Shown here: piece after piece, positions 26,431 to 35,209 of the stretch
How positions within the stretch are numbered: the stretch's first letter is position 1
How the letters are laid out: the number at the start of each line of letters is the position of its first letter
NCBI RefSeq assembly: GCF_011082725.1
Contig: NZ_CP049715.1
Span: 372,001-436,000 of the forward strand
Length of the DNA: 64,000 bases
DNA from: Apibacter sp. B3706
GTDB taxonomy: Bacteria; Bacteroidota; Bacteroidia; Flavobacteriales; Weeksellaceae
Reading direction: 5' to 3'
Position numbers and translations under genes: made by a program
Notes under the pieces: model-generated
Seen by the model: only the letters and a program-made list of their open reading frames with translations
What the model was told of the DNA's origin: nothing
Databases searched by the model: none

Positions 26431-26767
26431 CTAAAGTAAGTCATTTTAAACGAGTCAAATAGCTTGTTTTTAATGACTTTTTTATTTAATGTACAATGCT
26501 TAATCAAATTTCATCAAAATAGTTTGTCAGGATTTACTAAATGAATTTAACTACCTAATAAGTAATTTGACTTCAAATGTGAAATACGTTTAAATTAAAG
26601 TATTGTTCATTATTGTCTAAAATTTTTTAAACCAATAGGTATTATAAGCTTTCCATTGTTCTAAAATTATTTTTACAATAATTAAAGCAAAGTACAAGAT
26701 ACTTACATCCTATACGTTCTTTTATATAATTAGTTTAGCAAATAGATCCATCGTTAAAGTATTCTTT
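26431..26767. other. Intergenic region after tRNA-Arg
   Basis: About 337 nt. An imperfect hairpin (AAGTCATT at 26435-26442 with AATGACTT near 26472-26480, followed by TTTTT) probably ends the tRNA transcript. The rest holds no credible gene. No attachment-site duplication of the tRNA 3' end is visible. Confidence 0.55.
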
Positions 26768-28399
26768 ATGAAATCTCTTAAATTTCAATACGTTATATTT
26801 TTATTCTTCCCTCTAATTTTTGTTGCTCAAGAAAGAGCCTTATTTATATTTAAAGATTCGATAGAAAGTAATAAAAATAAGTATATAGATCATTGGGATG
26901 TAAAACATTATGACCTAATCATTGAACCGGACTTTAAAGCAAAATTTCTAAAAGGTTCAAACAAAATTAAATTCCAAAATAAAGGATCTGAAATAATTCA
27001 AATAGACCTTCAAAATCCAATGAATATTGATAGTATTTTGACTGTAAAAAATAACCGTGTACCCTATATAAAAAAAGGAAATTATTACTATTTAGACTTA
27101 AGTAGCGATGCAGAAAAAGAAAATGTCGATCAGGAACTTATTATTTATTTTAGCGGAAAGCCTAAAGTTGCAGAAAATGCTCCCTGGGATGGAGGTTGGA
27201 TATTTTCTAAAGATAGAAATGGTAAAGATTGGATGACCGTTGCTTGTGAAGGCATTGGAGCTAGTGTGTGGTTTCCATGCAAGGGCTATTTGGGAGATGA
27301 GCCGGATGAAGGAATGACCTTAACTATTGTTACCAATAACCATTTAAAAGGTATAGGCAATGGGAAACTTAAAGATAACTGGAATGAATCACAAAAAAAT
27401 TATTTTAAATGGCAGGTGATTAATCCCATAAATTCATACAATATAATTCCCTATATAGGAGATTACGTAAATTTTAAAAATGAATATAAGGGAGAAAAAG
27501 GAAATTTAGAATTAAGTTATTGGGTTATGCCTGAAAATTTAAATAAAGCAAAATTCCAGTTTTCACAAGTAAAAAAGATGCTTGAAGCATTTGAATATTG
27601 GTTCGGTCCGTATCCTTTTTATGAGGATGGTTATAAGATTGTTGAAGCGCCTTATTTGGGCATGGAACATCAAAGTGCAATTGCTTATGGCAATAATTAT
27701 AAAAATGGCTATTTAGGTCAAGACAGAAGCGGCACGGGTATAGGATTAGAATGGGATTTTATTATAGTTCACGAATCCGGACACGAATGGTTTGGCAACA
27801 ATATTTCTAATGCGGATATTGCAGACATGTGGATACATGAAGCATTCACTACCTATTCGGAAACGTTATTTGTTGAATATTTTTATGGAAAGGAAAAAGC
27901 AAATAGGTATATAATAGGACAAAGAAAGAATATTAAAAATGATATTCCCATTATAGGAACGTATTCTAAAAATAAAAAAGGAAGTACAGATATGTATGAT
28001 AAAGGAGCCAATATGATACATACCATAAGACAAATTATCGGAAATGATGAACTATTCAGAAATATACTCAGAGGTTTAAACCAAAATTTTTATCATCAAA
28101 CTGTTACTTCGAGCCAAATAGAAAATTACATATCAGAAAAATCAGGAATTAATTTTTCTAAAATTTTTGACCAATATTTAAGAACTGTAGATATACCCGT
28201 ATTAAATTATTATATAAAAGATAATACCTTATTTTATAAATGGTCAAACGTTGTTAAAGGCTTTTCAATGGAAATAAACACGTCTATAGGTGAAATTAAA
28301 CCTACAGAAAATTGGAAATCCGTCAAACCTAAGAATTTAACCAATAAATTTTATGTTGATGAAAATTTTTATGTTAAAGTCTATAAATCAAATGAATAA
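26768..28399 (+). CDS. Secreted M1-family metallopeptidase
   Basis: The 543-residue protein has a signal peptide (about 1-20, FLFFPLIFVAQ). It has an M1 N-terminal beta-domain and a gluzincin catalytic domain with H335-E-S-G-H339 and E358 (WIHEAF) as zinc ligands. GMEHQSAIAYG (near 298) stands in for the GxMEN exopeptidase motif. It is shorter than the ~850-residue aminopeptidase N type because it lacks the long C-terminal helical domain, so it is probably a periplasmic or secreted aminopeptidase. The stop lies 1 nt from the convergent neighbouring gene. Confidence 0.9.
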   Translation: MKSLKFQYVIFLFFPLIFVAQERALFIFKDSIESNKNKYIDHWDVKHYDLIIEPDFKAKFLKGSNKIKFQNKGSEIIQIDLQNPMNIDSILTVKNNRVPYIKKGNYYYLDLSSDAEKENVDQELIIYFSGKPKVAENAPWDGGWIFSKDRNGKDWMTVACEGIGASVWFPCKGYLGDEPDEGMTLTIVTNNHLKGIGNGKLKDNWNESQKNYFKWQVINPINSYNIIPYIGDYVNFKNEYKGEKGNLELSYWVMPENLNKAKFQFSQVKKMLEAFEYWFGPYPFYEDGYKIVEAPYLGMEHQSAIAYGNNYKNGYLGQDRSGTGIGLEWDFIIVHESGHEWFGNNISNADIADMWIHEAFTTYSETLFVEYFYGKEKANRYIIGQRKNIKNDIPIIGTYSKNKKGSTDMYDKGANMIHTIRQIIGNDELFRNILRGLNQNFYHQTVTSSQIENYISEKSGINFSKIFDQYLRTVDIPVLNYYIKDNTLFYKWSNVVKGFSMEINTSIGEIKPTENWKSVKPKNLTNKFYVDENFYVKVYKSNE

Positions 28400-28400
28400 C

Positions 28401-28691
28401 TTATTTCTTTTTTAACTTTTTAATGGTAATAATTGAAATACTTATAAATCCTATAATTGTAGCAAAAAGATAGGTTAAGAACATAAAATTTAAATACTTA
28501 GAAGGTATGGGATCATACCAATAGATAATAATCATTTCTGCTGCCTGAAAAAATAGTAATATACCGACTATGTATAAAATAATGAAAAACATATACTTCA
28601 TTATATCGGTAGTTTTTAGTAAAAACCGATAAAGCATAAATGAAATAATAATAAATCCAATAAAGAGCAAACTATAAATAAAGTAAATCAT
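28401..28691 (-). CDS. Small four-helix membrane protein of unknown function
   Basis: The 96-residue protein is almost entirely hydrophobic, with segments near 3-23, 32-52, 68-88 and a basic tail IKKLKKK. A cytoplasmic or periplasmic loop carries YWYDPIPSKYLNF. I recognise no family. It follows the CNNM-domain gene by 11 nt and is probably cotranscribed with it. Confidence 0.65.
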   Translation of the reverse strand: MIYFIYSLLFIGFIIISFMLYRFLLKTTDIMKYMFFIILYIVGILLFFQAAEMIIIYWYDPIPSKYLNFMFLTYLFATIIGFISISIITIKKLKKK

Positions 28692-28702
28692 AAAAAATAG
28701 TA

Positions 28703-30028
28703 TTAATCAGTAATTTCATCTTCAGCGGAACTCTCCTCGTTTTCCTCCGTAGAATTAAGTTTTTCCATTAATACTTTATCTATTCTATTTGCATCTTTAT
28801 CTACAATTTCAAATGAAAATCCGTTATAATTGAATTTTTCGGCAACTTCAGGAATATACTCCATGTGATAAATAATAAATCCGGCTAATGTAACATATTC
28901 ATCATCGTCTAATTCTATAATGGTATCATCAAAAAAAGAATTTAAATCTCTAATTCCTATATTACCGTTAACTAAATATGAACCATCTTCACGTTGCACA
29001 ATTTCTGTCTCCTCTTCATCGCTCTCAGGCATGTCACCTACAATACCTTCAATAAGGTCTTGCAAAGTGATAATACCTTGAAAAGTACCATATTCATCTA
29101 CAACAAAACCCATATGCTGTTTATTTTTACGGAATTCCTGTAAAATATCAACAGAATGCATATTTTCATGAATGAAGATCGGAGTTTTTAAAATGGATTT
29201 GATATCAAAATTTGGTGTATTTATATTTTCATAAAATTCTTTTATTGCCAAATAGGCATTAGCTTCATCTAAATTACCGTCACAAACTGGAAATTTGGTA
29301 AAATTGCTGTCTTTAATTTGCTTTTCAATTTCTTCGAAACTATCTTTTAGATTAATCCATTCAACTCTTTTGCGGTATGTCATTAAACTTTTTGCTTTTT
29401 GTTCTGAAAAAGCAAAAACATTCTGATGCAATTCACTTTCCTCTTTTTCTAAAACCCCTTGTAAACTTGCTGTCTTAAGCATATAAATTAGTTCGTCCTC
29501 AGAAATTTTTTCACCTTCCACATTTGAAATTTTAAATATCTTGTTAAATATATGGGTTGAAAATGAAAGGATTTTAACAAACGGATACAAAGCCATTGAA
29601 AAAACTTTGATAATTGGAGCAACAGTCAAAGCTATTTTTTCAGGATTTCTCATGCCGAAAGTCTTAGGAATTAACTCTCCCAAAACTATGGACACATAAG
29701 TAATCAATGCTATAATTACCATATAAGACAGTTCATTAGCATGGGTTGCTGTCAATGAGAAATGCTCAAAAAATGGAGTAACGTATTTTACTAAGGTAGC
29801 GCCTCCATAAGCACCCGATACAATACCGATCAAAGTTATACCCACTTGAATAGAAGATAAAAAATCTTCCGGTTTTTCTAAAAGATTGAGTACTATTTGA
29901 GCCTTTTTATTTCCTTTTTTAACTTTGTTTTCAATTTTTTGCCTCTTTACAGATACTAAGGCAATCTCAGATATAGCGAAAAAGGCATTTAAAAGAGTTA
30001 ATAATAAAAGAATTCCTATTTCTAACAT
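28703..30028 (-). CDS. CNNM/CorC-type haemolysin-family membrane protein
   Basis: The 441-residue protein has an N-terminal CNNM (DUF21) membrane domain (about 1-190, with FFAISEIALVSVKRQKIE and VLGELIPKTFGMRNPEKIA), two CBS domains (about 210-335, with HMGFVVDEYGTFQGIITLQDLIEGIVGD) and a C-terminal CorC/HlyC domain ending in an acidic tail. The family is linked to Mg2+/Co2+ export. It sits after gldD, whereas gldE, another CNNM protein, normally precedes gldD. This is the generic YfjD/HlyC type, not recognisably GldE. Confidence 0.88.
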   Translation of the reverse strand: MLEIGILLLLTLLNAFFAISEIALVSVKRQKIENKVKKGNKKAQIVLNLLEKPEDFLSSIQVGITLIGIVSGAYGGATLVKYVTPFFEHFSLTATHANELSYMVIIALITYVSIVLGELIPKTFGMRNPEKIALTVAPIIKVFSMALYPFVKILSFSTHIFNKIFKISNVEGEKISEDELIYMLKTASLQGVLEKEESELHQNVFAFSEQKAKSLMTYRKRVEWINLKDSFEEIEKQIKDSNFTKFPVCDGNLDEANAYLAIKEFYENINTPNFDIKSILKTPIFIHENMHSVDILQEFRKNKQHMGFVVDEYGTFQGIITLQDLIEGIVGDMPESDEEETEIVQREDGSYLVNGNIGIRDLNSFFDDTIIELDDDEYVTLAGFIIYHMEYIPEVAEKFNYNGFSFEIVDKDANRIDKVLMEKLNSTEENEESSAEDEITD

Positions 30029-30049
30029 TTTAATATAAAAAAATTAAGT

Positions 30050-30631
30050 TTATTCCCAGGTAGTTGTTTCAATCATTTTAATAATATCTTTTTCAATATA
30101 TTCAACAGCAGGTTGTAAAGAATCAGGCCGAGGCTGAACTTTAAAATATAAATTTCCTGAAAGGAAATGTTTAATACTGTCTGTTACATAAAATTGAATA
30201 TTTGAAGCAGATTCGCCTCCCAATCGATAAAGATTCCCAAATACCTTTTTTTCCGGATAAGAAAATGATTTGGTTTTTATAGAATTGGCTTTTATGGTAT
30301 GTTCATATACAAGTCTCTGAGCTTCTTTTAATAGCGAATTTAAATTTCCGTTTACCTCAGAATAAGTTAAATATAGAGTTGCTTTCATGAATGGATAACT
30401 AAAATTGTACCAACAATTTTTGTGTTTATCCTCTACTTTAGTGAGGTTCGAATACTGAAATTCAAAAGGACATTTTTCTTTTTTAAAAAGTATGTAATTG
30501 GGTGCAGGGTATTCTAATCTTACCTGGCCGATTGGCTTAGGTAAATATTCTTCTTTCTTACAACTAAGTAATAAAAAAGAAAATAGAATAATAAAATATA
30601 AAATATATAATTTTTTTAATGATTTATTCAT
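30050..30631 (-). CDS. gldD: GldD, gliding motility lipoprotein
   Basis: The 193-residue lipoprotein has a signal sequence ending FLLLSC-KKEEY (Cys24) and the GldD signature PKPIGQVRLEYPAPNYILF (about 32-50). KKEE after the Cys resembles a lipoprotein export signal. GldD is required for gliding in F. johnsoniae and is associated with type IX secretion; its exact role is unknown. It lies in the conserved mutY-ssb-gldD order, but gldE between ssb and gldD is broken here. Confidence 0.92.
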   Translation of the reverse strand: MNKSLKKLYILYFIILFSFLLLSCKKEEYLPKPIGQVRLEYPAPNYILFKKEKCPFEFQYSNLTKVEDKHKNCWYNFSYPFMKATLYLTYSEVNGNLNSLLKEAQRLVYEHTIKANSIKTKSFSYPEKKVFGNLYRLGGESASNIQFYVTDSIKHFLSGNLYFKVQPRPDSLQPAVEYIEKDIIKMIETTTWE

Positions 30632-30652
30632 CTAAATAAATAAATTTAGTAT

Positions 30653-30928
30653 TTAATTAAATAATATATATAACGAATTTTTAGATACAATACGTATATT
30701 ATCCCATCTATTACCAATAAATAGAAACTTTTTATATAAATATTTTATCTTGTAATAAAAATATTTTTGAGGGGATAAAGTATATGCAAAAGCAGTCAAT
30801 GCACATACCTGTAGAATTTTACTAAATAACTTAAAGAAAGTTTTTCTCTTAAAACAACAGGAGAAGAAAAAAATATAAAATAAGAGGATATAAATTAATG
30901 AAATACTCGTGGGCCCGGGCTCGTCCAT
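30653..30928 (-). pseudogene. gldE: Probable remnant of gldE
   Basis: The frame starts MDEPGPTSISLIYILLFYIF, like the N-terminus of GldE proteins as I recall them (MD-x-x-P-x-S followed by a membrane helix). It then departs into low-quality sequence (FFKLFSKILQ...). A +1 shift after the first helix reads REKLSLSYL, reminiscent of the GAEVAFFSLS segment of CNNM proteins. Only ~280 bp remain of a gene normally ~1.3 kb long. The position between ssb and gldD is exactly that of gldE. Confidence 0.5.
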
Positions 30929-30963
30929 ATAAATTGAAATTTTATTATAAGTATTTTTGAAGT

Positions 30964-31344
30964 TTAAAAATCATGCTGAATTATGTCTTCATTTTCAGGT
31001 TGTTTACCCAATAAGTTGGATAAAAATAAAATATTATCTGCAATAACTTCGGTAATATGTTTAGTAATACCGTTATCATCAAATTTACGGGTTTTAAGTT
31101 TTCCTTCAATGTAAACTTTACTTCCTTTTTTCAAAAATTTTTCACAAAGTTCTGCCAGTTTATTTCTTGCAGTTATATTATGCCAATCAGTTACATCTAC
31201 TTTTTCTCCGGTTTCTTTATTCATATAACTTTCAGATGTGGCAACCGGAAAGTTAACAACAATATTTCCATCACTAAACCTATAAGATTTTACGTCAGTA
31301 CCTAAATTCCCAACTAAAATTACTTTATTAATAGATGTACTCAT
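30964..31344 (-). CDS. ssb: Single-stranded DNA-binding protein
   Basis: The 126-residue product has the SSB OB-fold (SINKVILVGNLGTDVKSYRF; NFPVATSESY; DWHNITARNKLAELCEKFLKKGSKVYIEGKL) and a short acidic tail ending EDIIQHDF. The last residues differ slightly from the usual DDIPF tip that contacts partner proteins, and there is hardly any Gly-rich linker. The ATG at 31342-31344 (MSTSINK) is chosen because the longer frame crosses the promoter. Confidence 0.93.
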   Translation of the reverse strand: MSTSINKVILVGNLGTDVKSYRFSDGNIVVNFPVATSESYMNKETGEKVDVTDWHNITARNKLAELCEKFLKKGSKVYIEGKLKTRKFDDNGITKHITEVIADNILFLSNLLGKQPENEDIIQHDF

Positions 31345-31374
31345 TTTTATATATAAATTGATCGCATTGATGAG

Positions 31375-31382
31375 CAAAAATA
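31375..31382 (-). promoter_or_regulatory. -7 box of ssb
   Basis: On the minus strand it reads TATTTTTG, an exact match, 30 nt before the ssb ATG and just behind the mutY stop. Confidence 0.55.
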
Positions 31383-31391
31383 ATAAAAAAT

Positions 31392-32384
31392 TTAATTATA
31401 AAATAAAAAATTTTCCATGGGTTTTGGAAAAGCGTAGCTTTTTAAGTTGTTTTTATTCAAAATTATAGCATTTATTTTATGGGCGACTTGATAAAAATCA
31501 TTTTCATCAATTTCAATTTCTGAAATGGTAATAGTTAACAATCTATGACTAAGCTTATGTTTGATCTGATGGTTATGGATAATTTGGTAATTTTTAAAAT
31601 TTTGGTCAAATAAGGGGAATTCATATAACCCTTTCCAAATCGAATTGTTATTTCTTTTTTTTATTAATGTTAAGTCTTTACAAAAAAGATAAGCATAATG
31701 TATACTTTCTTCTTTAATTTTAACCGAGGAAGATTTAATAGGAAGAACGTTTTGTAAATTATTAGTATAGGCCAAACATTCCTCCTGAATAATACATTGA
31801 TCGCATTTTGGATGTAACGGTGTGCAGACCATCGAACCGAAGTCCATGATCGCTTGATTGAAATCTCCCGGATTTTCTGGCATTAAAGGTTTAATTAAAT
31901 CAAAAAAGTAGGTAAAAGTGCTACTTTTACTTATATCTTTTTCTGAGCCAAAAACTCTGGAATATACCCGAAATGCATTACCGTCCAGCGCGGGTACTTT
32001 TTCATTAAAAGATATTGAAGCTATGGCAGCTGCTGTATATTTTCCGATTCCTTTAAGTTTAATTATTTCATGATAAGAATTAGGGAAAATACCATTTAAT
32101 TCATTTACAATGTATTTTGCGGTAAAGTGTAAATTGTGCGCTCTAGAATAATACCCCAATCCCTGCCAGGAATTTAATACTTCATCTTCGGAGGCATTTG
32201 CCAGAACTTTAACATTAGGAAACCGTTGAATAAAATTTAAATAATATTCATATCCTTGATTAATACGAGTTTGCTGAAAAATAATTTCCGAAATCCAAAT
32301 GTTATAAGGAGAAAGAGTTTCCCTCCATGGCAGTAAGCGTTTATTAATTTTATACCATTTCTGTAAAAGACTAATAAAATTCAC
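31392..32384 (-). CDS. mutY: A/G-specific adenine glycosylase
   Basis: Removes adenine mispaired with 8-oxoguanine. The 330-residue protein has SEIIFQQTRINQGYEYY with the catalytic Glu (about 33), the helix-hairpin-helix LKGIGKYTAAAI and VPALDGN with the catalytic Asp. Its [4Fe-4S] cluster is C-x6-C-x2-C-x5-C (CTPLHPKCDQCIIQEEC, about 187-203), and it has a C-terminal NUDIX-like domain. The start is GTG at 32382-32384; no in-frame ATG exists before an upstream stop. Confidence 0.95.
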   Translation of the reverse strand: MNFISLLQKWYKINKRLLPWRETLSPYNIWISEIIFQQTRINQGYEYYLNFIQRFPNVKVLANASEDEVLNSWQGLGYYSRAHNLHFTAKYIVNELNGIFPNSYHEIIKLKGIGKYTAAAIASISFNEKVPALDGNAFRVYSRVFGSEKDISKSSTFTYFFDLIKPLMPENPGDFNQAIMDFGSMVCTPLHPKCDQCIIQEECLAYTNNLQNVLPIKSSSVKIKEESIHYAYLFCKDLTLIKKRNNNSIWKGLYEFPLFDQNFKNYQIIHNHQIKHKLSHRLLTITISEIEIDENDFYQVAHKINAIILNKNNLKSYAFPKPMENFLFYN

Positions 32385-32425
32385 ACTTTTAAATGTTTAT
32401 AAGTTTTACTTTCCAAAAATAATAT

Positions 32426-32433
32426 TATATTTG
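32426..32433 (+). promoter_or_regulatory. -7 box of the HU gene
   Basis: TATATTTG is an exact match 46 nt before the ATG of the HU gene. It is followed by an A-rich leader. Confidence 0.6.
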
Positions 32434-32479
32434 CAAACTCAAAATTTAATTAGAAGTATAATAATATAATATTAAAAGT

Positions 32480-32773
32480 ATGACAAAAGCAGATATCGTA
32501 AATTCGATTTCAAGTAAACTGGGTCTTGAAAAAGTTGAAACTCAAAAAGTCGTGGAAGTTTTTATGGATGAGATTAAAACTGCTATGGCTAAGGGTGATA
32601 ATGTTTATTTAAGAGGTTTTGGAACTTTTTTAATTAAAAAAAGAGCAGCTAAAACAGGAAGAAACATTTCTAAAAATACAACTATTAAGATTCCGGCTCA
32701 CAATGTACCTGCTTTTAAACCAGCTAAGTCTTTTGTTGAAGACGTAAAAACAAATGTTAAAGTCAAAAATTAG
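32480..32773 (+). CDS. HU-family DNA-binding protein
   Basis: The 97-residue protein has the HU fold: MTKADIVNSISSKLGLEKVETQ helices, then GDNVYLRGFGTFLIKKRAAKTGRN and the arm segment, with IPAHNVPAFKPAKSFVEDV at the end. It binds and bends DNA as a nucleoid protein. It is followed by the basic 31-residue protein gene and RNase G, an order typical of Bacteroidota. Confidence 0.95.
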   Translation: MTKADIVNSISSKLGLEKVETQKVVEVFMDEIKTAMAKGDNVYLRGFGTFLIKKRAAKTGRNISKNTTIKIPAHNVPAFKPAKSFVEDVKTNVKVKN

Positions 32774-32799
32774 TAATAATTAATAAATAAAAGAACACT

Positions 32800-32895
32800 A
32801 TGCCAAGCGGAAAAAAAAGAAAACGTCATAAGGTAGCGACCCATAAACGTAAAAAAAGAAGAAGATTAAACCGTCATAAAAAGAAAAATAAATAA
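32800..32895 (+). CDS. 31-residue very basic protein between HU and RNase G genes
   Basis: ATG 32800 to TAA 32893-32895 encodes MPSGKKRKRHKVATHKRKKR followed by RRLNRHKKKNK. More than half the residues are Lys, Arg or His, with no acidic residue. This PSGKKRKRHK...THKRKKR sequence is conserved, to my recollection, throughout Bacteroidota at the same locus. The composition is that of a ribosomal or RNA-binding peptide. I recall a small Bacteroidota-specific ribosomal protein (bL38) described in the F. johnsoniae ribosome and cannot confirm identity with it. Confidence 0.8.
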   Translation: MPSGKKRKRHKVATHKRKKRRRLNRHKKKNK

Positions 32896-33036
32896 TTTTC
32901 TTCTAACATAAAACTAAGGTTTTTTTACTTAAGATATTTGTACATTCTTTACCAAAGTTTAAACTCAAAAACAATAGGTAAAGAATGTTTTTGTTCAAAA
33001 ATGAATGTGTATAAGGGTGGATAATTAATGTAAAAG

Positions 33037-34596
33037 ATGAGTAAAGAATTAATAGTATCATACGAACATTCAAAGGTTAGAATTATAATATTAGAAGGAG
33101 GAAGGATTCAAGAACTTCATGAAGAAGAAATAGGAAATAATTTTACGGTTGGAGATATTATTATGGGCAAAGTAAAAAAACTTGCCCCAAGTCTTAATGC
33201 TTGTTTCGTAAACATCGGATACGAAAAAGATGCTTTTTTACATTATCTTGATTTAGGTCCACAAATTAAATCTTCATTAAAATACTGTAAAGGAGTATCT
33301 TCCGGTAAAATAAATTCACCCAAATTAACTTCGTTCCCTTTTGAAGAAGATATAAACAAGGATGGAGTTATACAAGATGTTCTAACTCCTAATCAGGATA
33401 TACTCGTACAAATTACCAAAGAGCCTATTTCAACCAAAGGTCCTCGATTATCTTCCGAAATTTCTTTAGCTGGAAGGTATCTTGTATTGATTCCTTTTGC
33501 ATCCAAGACATCAGTTTCAAGAAATGTCTCTACTGCTGAAGAAAAAGACAGGTTGAAACAAATCGGAGAACAAATACGCCCTAATGGTTTCGGACTTATT
33601 ATTAGAACGGTAGCAGAAGGTAAATCCGCTCAAGAATTACAATCGGAATTAACTAATCTTTTAAATAAATGGAACAATGTGTGCTTTCGTAATATAAAAA
33701 AAAGCAAAGCACCTGCCAAAATTTTGGGAGAGTTAGATAAAGCTTCATCAATTCTTAGGGATAATTTAAATGAAGATTTTGTTAGTATCGTTTGTGATAA
33801 TGAGGAATTGGCCGGAGAGATGAAAGAATACCTCAATATTATTGCTCCCGAAAAATCTAAGTTAGTTAAATATTACGATTCCCATATTCCCATCTTTGAA
33901 TATTACAATATAGATAAGCAAATAAAACAATTGTTTGGTAAGCATGTTAATATTTATCAATCGAAAGGCGCGTATTTGATAATTGAACATACTGAAGCCA
34001 TGCATGTTATAGATGTTAATTCAGGGAACGTTACAGCCAATCAAAAATCTCAAGAAGATGCAGCCTTACATATCAACAAATTAGCTGCAGCAGAAATTGC
34101 TCGTCAATTGCGTTTACGGGATATCGGAGGAATCATCGTTATAGATTTTATTGATCTAACTTCATCTCAGCACAAAAAAGATCTTTATGAGTATCTAAAA
34201 AAGGTAATGAAAGATGATAAAGCAAAACATAAAATCTTACCTCCAAGTAAATTTGGAATAGTTCAAATCACCAGACAAAGAGTACGCCCTCAAAAACAGT
34301 TGAATACAACAGAGGAAAATCCTAATATTAATGGAAAAGTAGAATCTCCTATTGTATTAGTTGATAAAATTCAACAACAAATTTTAAATGCCATAGTTTC
34401 TAATAAAGGCAAATTGTATTTGCATACACATCCATTTGTTGCGGCATATCTAACTAAAGGCATTAAAAGCATACGTAATGAATGGTTTCTAAATTACAAA
34501 CGATGGATTAGGGTAATTCCTAGAGACAGCTTTAAATATCTTGAATTTCAAATACAAAACGAAGAGAAGGAAGTCATTTATAAATTTTCAAATTAA
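33037..34596 (+). CDS. rng: Ribonuclease G/E family protein
   Basis: The 519-residue endoribonuclease has an S1 domain (about 35-130, GDIIMGKVKKLAPSLNACFVNIGYEKDAFLH). In the DNase I-like catalytic domain, VIDVNSGN and GGIIVIDFIDL carry the two metal-binding Asp residues. It matures or degrades RNA in the cytoplasm. The zinc-link Cys-x-x-Cys that follows the TRxRVRP segment in RNase E/G is absent; the stretch reads RPQKQLNTTEENPNINGK. I recall the same loss in other Flavobacteria. It lacks the long RNase E C-terminal scaffold. Confidence 0.95.
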   Translation: MSKELIVSYEHSKVRIIILEGGRIQELHEEEIGNNFTVGDIIMGKVKKLAPSLNACFVNIGYEKDAFLHYLDLGPQIKSSLKYCKGVSSGKINSPKLTSFPFEEDINKDGVIQDVLTPNQDILVQITKEPISTKGPRLSSEISLAGRYLVLIPFASKTSVSRNVSTAEEKDRLKQIGEQIRPNGFGLIIRTVAEGKSAQELQSELTNLLNKWNNVCFRNIKKSKAPAKILGELDKASSILRDNLNEDFVSIVCDNEELAGEMKEYLNIIAPEKSKLVKYYDSHIPIFEYYNIDKQIKQLFGKHVNIYQSKGAYLIIEHTEAMHVIDVNSGNVTANQKSQEDAALHINKLAAAEIARQLRLRDIGGIIVIDFIDLTSSQHKKDLYEYLKKVMKDDKAKHKILPPSKFGIVQITRQRVRPQKQLNTTEENPNINGKVESPIVLVDKIQQQILNAIVSNKGKLYLHTHPFVAAYLTKGIKSIRNEWFLNYKRWIRVIPRDSFKYLEFQIQNEEKEVIYKFSN

Positions 34597-34755
34597 ACTC
34601 TATGCTTTTTTTTCTTTCATTACACACTCTTCCTATCCTTCTTTTTGAGGAGAGAAATTTAATTGAATAGTAGATCTGAGCTTAAAGATCCGATTTCTTA
34701 ACATTCTTAGAAACAATAATCATAGTTCGACTTTTATTCTAAAATTTAATGGTAT

Positions 34756-35130
34756 TCAAATTTTAGAAATAAAATTTCCTATCCAAACACCCAAAATTCC
34801 TACAAAGATGCTGATACCTATATATAAAGCTAAAGTGAAGAATTGATGATTTTGATATAATTGCAAATTTTCAGCTGAAAAAGTTGAAAAAGTAGTATAT
34901 CCACCACAAAAACCGGTTATTAATAGTAATTTTATTTCATTGTTTATAAAATTAAATCGTTCAGATAAACCCAAAAATAATCCGATGACAATACATCCGC
35001 TACAATTTATAAGAAAGGTAGCTAAAGGAAATATTCCTCCATAATATTTTTGGATATAAAGAGATAATAGATAACGAATGATTGAACCTAAAGATCCACC
35101 TAATCCAACTAAAAATATATTATAAATCAT
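34756..35130 (-). CDS. crcB: CrcB/Fluc fluoride ion channel
   Basis: The 124-residue protein has four membrane helices and the Fluc signatures GLGGSLGSIIRYLLSLYI (about 9-26) and GFCGGYTTFSTFSAENLQL (about 74-92), with the Phe-box and the conserved Asn of the pore (FLINCSG). It exports fluoride. No fluoride riboswitch is recognisable upstream, although that switch often precedes crcB in other phyla. Confidence 0.95.
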   Translation of the reverse strand: MIYNIFLVGLGGSLGSIIRYLLSLYIQKYYGGIFPLATFLINCSGCIVIGLFLGLSERFNFINNEIKLLLITGFCGGYTTFSTFSAENLQLYQNHQFFTLALYIGISIFVGILGVWIGNFISKI

Positions 35131-35209
35131 AAAATAAAATTATCTTTATCTAAATCTTTACTATTAACAAAAAGTGTAATCAAGTTAATAAATTTCTTGC
35201 ATCGAATCC

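Noticed and set aside
26600-26720. Minus-strand frame ending EQWKAYNTYWFKKF
   Set aside because: Only about 29 codons between stops with no start codon; no family resemblance.
26431-26767. Integration site of a mobile element at tRNA-Arg
   Set aside because: No repeat of the tRNA 3' end, integrase or foreign gene block follows; the next genes look ordinary.
35131-35209. Fluoride riboswitch before crcB
   Set aside because: The upstream sequence lacks the conserved GG-GAUGG and CUGAUGACUCCU elements.
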